A DNA stretch of 64,000 bases from assembly GCF_945859685.1 (NCBI RefSeq), contig NC_079147.1, positions 15,293,289-15,357,288 of the forward strand, written 5' to 3'. Source of the stretch: Eupeodes corollae (taxonomy: Eukaryota; Arthropoda; Insecta; Diptera; Syrphidae). The translations under genes and the position numbers were made by a program. Below are positions 58,487 through 64,000 of the stretch, in pieces (positions within the stretch are counted from its first letter, which is position 1; each line of letters starts with the position of its first letter). The notes beneath the pieces were generated by a model. That model saw nothing but the letters and a program-made list of their open reading frames with translations, was not told the DNA's origin and ran no database searches.

Positions 58487-58603
58487 ACTATTAATTTCTA
58501 AATCTAATCACAACAGACCCGTGGAATAGGCCTATTGGGGAAACCACGTTAAAAAAAACGCGCTAAGTACACTACCTCAGAGGTGGCGTGGAAACGTGTG
58601 CGT

Positions 58604-58922
58604 TTATGACGCTTGCAATTTTTTGCATCGTTATATCTCAGAAGCGGTGGCTTTTAGGGAAAAAATTATTGATATCTTTTTTATAGGAAATTCCCTGATC
58701 TACAAATTATGTCTGGGGTAATTTTTCGATAAAACTTACCGTTTTCAAGAAAATCGCGAAAAACTCATTTTTTGGACCTTATTACCCCGCTAAAATTTTT
58801 TCCTTACATGGGATCGGTTGGGACTTTTAAGACAATGTTTATAATTATAATTTAAACAATTTCAAGAATTTTCAGCTTCCCCTGAATTTGTCGTGGGTCA
58901 AATGTCTAAATTGACCGGACTA
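58604..58922 (-). repeat. Right terminal inverted repeat (319 bp)
   Basis: Reverse complement of 56819-57137, running from TTATGACGCTTGC to GACCGGACTA. Differences from the left arm are few. Confidence 0.9.
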
Positions 58923-59159
58923 TATATATATGTATGTTGATATCTAACAAAATGGAAGAAACTTAACAATTGATTTCAAATATGTTTGTTTTTTTTTTTA
59001 AATTCAGTAAATTAATGAAATTATTCATTATAAACTTTATTTGAAAATAATTTTTGACCATGAAATCAAAATGCTTGTCTGCTTTTGTTAAAAGTTTAAA
59101 GTTGTTTTTATTTTTTCCAGCTATCTCAATTACAGTATTACTCGTTTAAAAGCATACTT

Positions 59160-59990
59160 ACTTACTTAAGGTGGCGCTACGTCGATATATCTTCTCCTCC
59201 ATTCTCCATCTATGCATACGAGACCAAAAATCACCCAAAAAAATTTTCTCTCGAAGCAACCTAACACGTTCTCATTTTTCTTTGACAAGATAAAGGCCTC
59301 AGCGCCATGAATGAGAACCGGATGATGAGTGTCTTATAGATGGTTGTTTTAGATGCTCAAGAGATGACTTTATTACTTAATTGCCTTCGAAGTCAAAAGA
59401 AACAGCGATTTGCAACAGTTATTCTTCGTTTGATTTCAGCGCTGGTGTCGTTGACTGTGTTAATAACGGTGCCTATGTAGACAAAGTCCTTAACTACCTC
59501 AATGTTATAGCTGTCAATGGTGACGTTTTGTGCAAAACGTCGTTGTTCAGTGTCCTTTCTTGATGACAGCATATTCTTGGTCTTGCCCTCATTGACCCAT
59601 CTTTTTCGCTTCCGTCGCAATGCTCAAAAACGCTGCACTGACATCACACTTTGATCTTCCAATTATGTCAATATCATCTGTGTATCCGAGTAATTGCATG
59701 GACCTTTGGAAGATTGTGCTTCTAGTGTTGACGGTTGAGTTTTGCACAATTCTTTCCAGAACGATATGGAATAAGACGCATGACAGTGCATCACCTTGTC
59801 TAAAACCTATTTTGACATCAAATGCATCGGTGAGATTTTTTCCGACCTTGATAGAGCAGCGTGCATTCTCCATCGTCATTCTGCACAAACGAATAAATTC
59901 GACAGGGATGCCAAAACTGCTGTGGAGCCATTCTGATAAGGACCTATCAGGTTGTTGACGAACTCGTTTAATAAGGCATTTAAAAATTCA
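59160..59990 (-). mobile_element. RTE-like LINE 3' part, broken
   Basis: From 59990 down, minus frames give a MENARCSIKVGKNLTDAFDV block, GFRQGDALSCVLFHIVLERI, YTDDIDIIGRSK (catalytic box with Ala to Thr), NVTIDSYNIEVVKDFVYIGT, RQLSNKVISWASKTTIYKTL and FFG.FLVSYA. It then jumps to the 3' terminus GTAGCGCCACCTTAAGTAAG at about 59180. The C-terminal third is deleted. A 3' end of this form matches 29616-29640. Confidence 0.8.
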
Positions 59991-61008
59991 CCTATACAGG
60001 ATACCCTAGGAAATACGAAATTGAAAGCAGCCATTGTGTATTTGCACATGTTCGAAAACCGTGAAACTTTATTCCTATTATAACATTTAAAACGTTATTG
60101 AGTGTTATTTAAATTGAAATATGTTAAGATTAGTTAATATGTACATTAAAAAATTTGAGCTACACCATAGAACACCGTTGACACACCCAAAAACAATGCA
60201 AAAGATGCATATTTTTCATATGGACTTTTGCCATAAACACTCTTCAAATGTTTATATAAATACAGTTTTCAAATAAATGCATTGTTTTAATTTTTAAATC
60301 CCGCGTTGACGCTAAACAAACACGACAAGATGAACAGAACCACATTTGCCATCAAAATAATGTATCTACAATGATTTATTATTATTTCATTGTGCAATAG
60401 CAGACTCATGTTTTCTTTTCGAACCTAAATTAAATTTTTACCCAGCGGCCGGTGCGGCCGACAGAGCAAGCCACACGACGCGATAGAGAATGGAGGCGAA
60501 CGTAAGATACGGCCGGCCGGGTGCTCCACATCATGTCTAGAATATTTGTTTTTCTAATTTTTGTTTTTAGTTTTTAGTTTTATTTTATTATGAGAACATT
60601 TTTGAAGTTAATTTGCATTGATCAAAGATGAATCTATATGAAATGAAAAGTGCTTCGGCTTCCTCTTGTAGTCTATATCCGAAAAGAATTTTAATTGGTT
60701 TTGGTTCTTTGATATGATGGGAATTTTCAATATATGAATAAAAAAGAGCAAAACTGGAAAACATTAATTTTATGGTAATTAATGAATAGCCAGGGTGAAG
60801 AAAGTGCTAAAAGTGCTCAATTTTAAGCAAACTGAACGGAAATAAGAGAGTGCTTTTGCATTTTAAAAATAAATTCATTCATAACATTATTATATCTTCA
60901 AGGCCAAAGTAAACTTCCTCTTTTTGGTATGCCAAGGGCTTCACAAAAGAGATTTCGAAGATTAAAAATTTCAAAATAAAATAATTTATAAAATGAAAAA
61001 AGAGGCTG
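59991..61008. other. Unassigned; contains a GC-rich palindromic patch
   Basis: No gene recognised. At 60441-60530 a GC-rich stretch (CCCAGCGGCCGGTGCGGCCG ... ACGGCCGGCCGGGTGC) with inverted GGCCGG words stands out in very AT-rich DNA. Its nature is unknown. Confidence 0.35.
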
Positions 61009-61735
61009 GGATGCGACCCACACTGATAACTTCCCATCTCGTCTTTCGATTTGTTTTGCTTAAAAGTTTGTCTATATCAATTTTTAACAAATTTGCGTAC
61101 TATTTTTTATAGATTTTATTTTTTATGAAAAAACGGACTGTTGGACTGAATATCGGAAGCAATATTTTCTGTGAAATAAAATAAATTTGAAGCCAATGTT
61201 TCAAATTTTTGAAAAGATATTTGAGTCGAAAATCAATTTTTACCAACTTTTATTACTTTTCTTTTAGGTTTTTATTTTTTGTAAAAAAAACTGACAATTC
61301 GATTTTTCTCAAAATTTTACTGCATGTTAAAAACAATATTTCTTATAAGATAAAATAAGATTGAAGCCCAAATTTTAAGTTTTTGAAAAGATATTTGAAT
61401 CGATATTCAATTTTTACCAATTTTGAGTAATATTTTTTTTGATTTTTATTTTTTATTAAAAAAACTGTCAATTCGATTTTTCTCAAAATTTTATCAGATA
61501 TCAAAAACATTATTCTTCGTTGCACAAAATTATTTTGTATCACATTACAGTTTATTATATAAAATATAAAAAAGTCTCTAGCGTTTTTGGTTCGCAAGAT
61601 ATTTAGGGTTAACCAAAATGTTCACTTTTTTTCAAACTGCTATGGTAAAAAAACCACCCACGCAATTGTCTTGAGACAAATTTTCAATTTGACAAATCGG
61701 ACCCATTACAAAAACTTCCTATGGGAAGTTAATAA
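61009..61735 (-). repeat. AACTTCCCAT-family repeat, internally deleted copy
   Basis: Read on the minus strand: AACTTCCCATAGGAAGTTTT at 61735, then AATGGGTCCGATTTGTCAAA, a jump past the CG-rich patch to TTGCGTGGGTGG, then diverged units, ending GATGGGAAGTTATCAGTGTG and GCATCCCAGCCTCTT at 61009. Both ends agree with 41286-42668, which fixes the element borders. Confidence 0.75.
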
Positions 61736-61854
61736 GGTAAAAAATCATTACAAAACAAAAACTGTTATAATTCTTTATGACTTTCATCGGTATGTCCCGT
61801 TTACTTTTTGCATTTTACTAGTATTGCATTCCTTAAAAAATTGGAGCTAGAGAT

Positions 61855-62032
61855 TTTTACCAAACATGAAATTAAAAAGTGTGTACTTTTTTGTCTGCTT
61901 AAAACACGTTTTTTCGCATAGCCCCACAATATCGCCAAGACGAGAAATGACATGGCCAGGTGGCACCGTCTTGTTGAAACCACATATTCTCCAAGTCGTG
62001 TTTTTCAATAGCAGACAAAATTCGGTGTTGTT
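61855..62032 (-). pseudogene. Tc1/mariner-related transposase fragment
   Basis: Minus frame LENMWFQQDGATWPCHFSSW and, in a second frame, VISRLGDIVGLC. This is the DMWFQQDGAT catalytic block of the family at 22243-23690. It ends where the RTE 5' region begins. Confidence 0.7.
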
Positions 62033-64000
62033 CAAATGGTAGACATGTGCATTCAAGAGGACACAAGCGTCCACAGGTTTTTCTCAAACCCCAACTCTGT
62101 CTATCAACTCCTACTCTCACCTCCCCGCGGTGAACATCGGGTGCCTAGTACCTCAACTGGAGATTTTGTTCCAACGCCAGTGGAAAGTTGTTGGGTCACC
62201 AAACGAGAGAGGGGGGGAGAGGTGTTTCCAATAAGTTATAAGGCACCTCTCCTTATCCAGACGGATAACGGTGGCGTCTACACTTCCAGTAAGGTTGAAC
62301 TACTTAGTGAACATCTTATAGGGCTTCTTCGACATATTCGAAGACCAGGCCTGTAAGGAGTGGTTTATCCGGCTCCCTTCCTTGGAGTTATACTAAGGAT
62401 CTGGCCCTCCATGTGGGGGGTTGTGCCGTCGGGGTGACTTCCTGGCCACGTAAAAAATACCTTTAGTTTCGAAGCACCTACAAGCCTCGGATACGGACGG
62501 ATTCACTGTTGGCAACCCACGCAAACGAAATAAGGATAACGAACTTAAGATATGTACGGTCCCTTCTTTACAGACCACGTGCAGCCGAACAATTAGCAGA
62601 AGTCCTAAACTGCTGCAATGCAGATATTACCGCCATCCAAGAAGTGGGTTGGGATCGACCGGGCAAACGCAAACTTAAAGACTGCGATATCTACTACGGC
62701 GACTGCTACCGAGAACAAAGACAGCGTCTATTTGGGTGTGGATTTGTTGTTGGAACTAGGATCTGGCAAAAAGTCTTGAGTTTCAACAGTGTGAGCGAGC
62801 GCATCACAACAATCCGCATCAAGGCTAAATTCGCCAACATAGGAGAAAGATGAAGACACCAAAGACATATTCTTCGAGCTATTGGACAAGACATATGAAC
62901 AGTGCCCTGACTATGACATTAAAATTGTATTAGGAGATTTGAATGCTGCACGACACTACCTCCGACAACGGATTCAGGCTGGTCGATTTCGCTGCGGGGC
63001 GAGACGTTCGGGTAGCTAGTACGCAGTTCACGCATCTTAATATCCACAATCGGACATGGAAATCTCCTGATCAATCAACCGTCAACCAGATTGACCACAT
63101 TGCGATCGACGCACGACACTTCTCCAGTATCCAAGATATCGTTGTAGCCAAGGTACGGCTACGGATATCCCGATCAAAGCCAAAACAAGGAAGTACTGTG
63201 AGAAGATTCGACGTTAGACGGCTACAATCACAAGAGACTGCCATGTCCTTTTCCGATCGAGTCTCTAATAACCTCCTAAGGAGTCCTATGCTGCCTGCAT
63301 TAAGCATTGAAAACCAGTGGCAACATTGCCTTGCAGCCATCAGAGATGCCGCCTCTGAAGTGCTAGGTTTCACACGGCCACCACAGCGAAACCCCTGGTT
63401 TGACGACGAATGCCGGCAAGCGCACGCAGCGAAACAAGAGGCATACAAAATGGCGCTGCACAAAAGGACTAGAACTGCTAGCGAGCTCTACGATCAGAAG
63501 AGGAGAGAGGAACACCGACTTCTTAGATGGAAAAAAAGAGAGCATGAGAAGCGCACGATGGAGGAGATAGAGGGATGTCACAACAGGAATGAGGTTCGTA
63601 AATTTTACCAAAAAGGTAAAAAAAAAACCTTCCAAACCGAAGCCTGTCAAGACGATCAGGGGAACATCGAAGTAGAACCGCAGTAGATGCTGAGAATATG
63701 GAAAGATCACTTTTCCAAATAATATAACGGCGATGACGAACCGAATTCCACTGTAAGGAAGATAGAACCACTCAACCTCGGCGATGCAGATCAACAATTC
63801 CGCCTACCCGACCTTGACGAAGTGAAGATAGCTATATCTAAACTTAAGTCAAACAAAGCTGCTATAACTGACGGTATCGCTGCCGAACTATTCAAAGCCG
63901 CAGGCGATGACTTGGTACGGAGCATGCACCAACTCATCTGCAAAATATGGTCGGAAGAAAGCATGCTCGATGAGTGGAATCTCAGCATAGTGTGCCCGAT
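62033..64000 (+). mobile_element. RTE-like LINE, 5' end through RT start (runs off window)
   Basis: Inverted counterpart of 1-545. After about 500 nt of 5' region come RPRAAEQLAEVLNCCNADIT with AIQEVGWDR, FGCGFVVGTRIWQKVLSF and RITTIRIKAKF (APE endonuclease). A frameshift and loss of a segment after the GDLNA motif follow, then NGFRLVDFAAGRDVRVASTQ, NQIDHIAIDARH and VVAKVRLRIS, where the expected SDHYL motif is deleted. RNPWFDDECRQAHAAKQEAY and a long basic coiled region (KKREHEKR) follow. After stops near 63684 and 63720 the RT start reads DEVKIAISKLKSNKAA and KIWSEESMLDEWNLSIVCP. Endonuclease and ORF are broken. Confidence 0.8.

Larger units (their letters stand above)
56819..58922 (+). mobile_element. 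2.1-kb TIR element with XPG/FEN1-like ORF (Academ-like?)
   Basis: The ends TAGTCCGGTCAAATTAGACC and, from 58922 on the minus strand, TAGTCCGGTCAATTTAGACA begin inverted repeats of 319 bp each (56819-57137 and 58604-58922), nearly identical over their full length. TAT flanks both ends (56816-56818, 58923-58925), but this lies in TA-rich DNA so the 3-bp duplication is weak. Between the arms lies one large ORF with an XPG-like nuclease fold. No DDE transposase is visible. From memory, Academ DNA transposons are described with an XPG-like nuclease and a Cys-rich finger, which makes a derivative of that group the best guess. It could also be non-autonomous. Confidence 0.75.

Noticed and set aside
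56819..58922. CACTA or mariner identity for the TIR element
   Set aside because: The ends TAGTCCGG do not begin with CACTA, the arms are far longer than in mariner and no DDE/DDD core is present.
1..64000. CRISPR arrays, operons, rRNA or plasmid origins
   Set aside because: No regular spacer-repeat array, no bacterial gene organisation and clear spliceosomal introns; the window is eukaryotic.

Overview
The window looks like gene-poor, transposon-rich nuclear DNA of a higher fly (Diptera). The evidence is short introns of about 60 nt with GTAAGT-type donors, very fly-like Trc8 and F-box/LRR proteins, a fly-type awd (NDP kinase) retrocopy, and an insect-typical mix of mobile elements. I cannot name the species. 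Nothing suggests a bacterial, viral or organellar origin.

Two host genes are clear and they converge. On the + strand (19752-25809) lie the last six coding exons of Trc8, an ER-membrane RING-H2 ubiquitin ligase; its N-terminal exon was not found. On the - strand (44511-26834) lies a complete six-exon gene for an F-box/leucine-rich-repeat protein of 512 residues. The splice phases of all six exons agree and the summed CDS is 1539 nt. Its first intron is 11.2 kb and its last 4.8 kb, and both are filled with transposon remains. Both genes have a role in ubiquitin ligation, but nothing here shows that they act together.

Almost all other recognisable sequence is mobile-element debris. There are non-LTR retrotransposons of at least five groups: RTE-like, I-like with RNase H, a second I/R1-like RNase H family, jockey-clade and CR1/Jockey-group, plus an unassigned LINE. 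DNA transposons comprise PIF/Harbinger, mariner, a Tc1/mariner-related family with a DMWFQQDGATCHT-type motif, Helitron/Helentron pieces, MITEs and a new-looking 1.4-kb repeat family. Two tRNA-derived SINE copies share their 3' tail with the RTE-like LINE.

Layout: 1-9.6 kb holds an RTE 5' end, a Harbinger, a Helitron fragment split by a SINE, and a dispersed repeat pair. 9.9-10.5 kb is the awd retrocopy. 11.4-19.2 kb is LINEs, Harbinger, mariner and jockey. 19.7-26.4 kb is Trc8 with a transposon-filled intron. 26.8-44.5 kb is the F-box gene. 45-51 kb is a Helitron/LINE cluster with a nested inverted-repeat composite. 53.4-55.7 kb is a LINE pair. 56.8-58.9 kb is a 2.1-kb element with 319-bp terminal inverted repeats and a FEN1/XPG-like nuclease ORF. 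59-64 kb is further RTE and repeat copies; an RTE element runs off the right edge.

The most interesting item is the element at 56819-58922. It codes for an XPG/FEN1-fold nuclease-like protein with its acidic residues kept, a Cys-rich CXC motif and an acidic tail. No DDE transposase is visible. It may be a derivative of the Academ group or something less well described.
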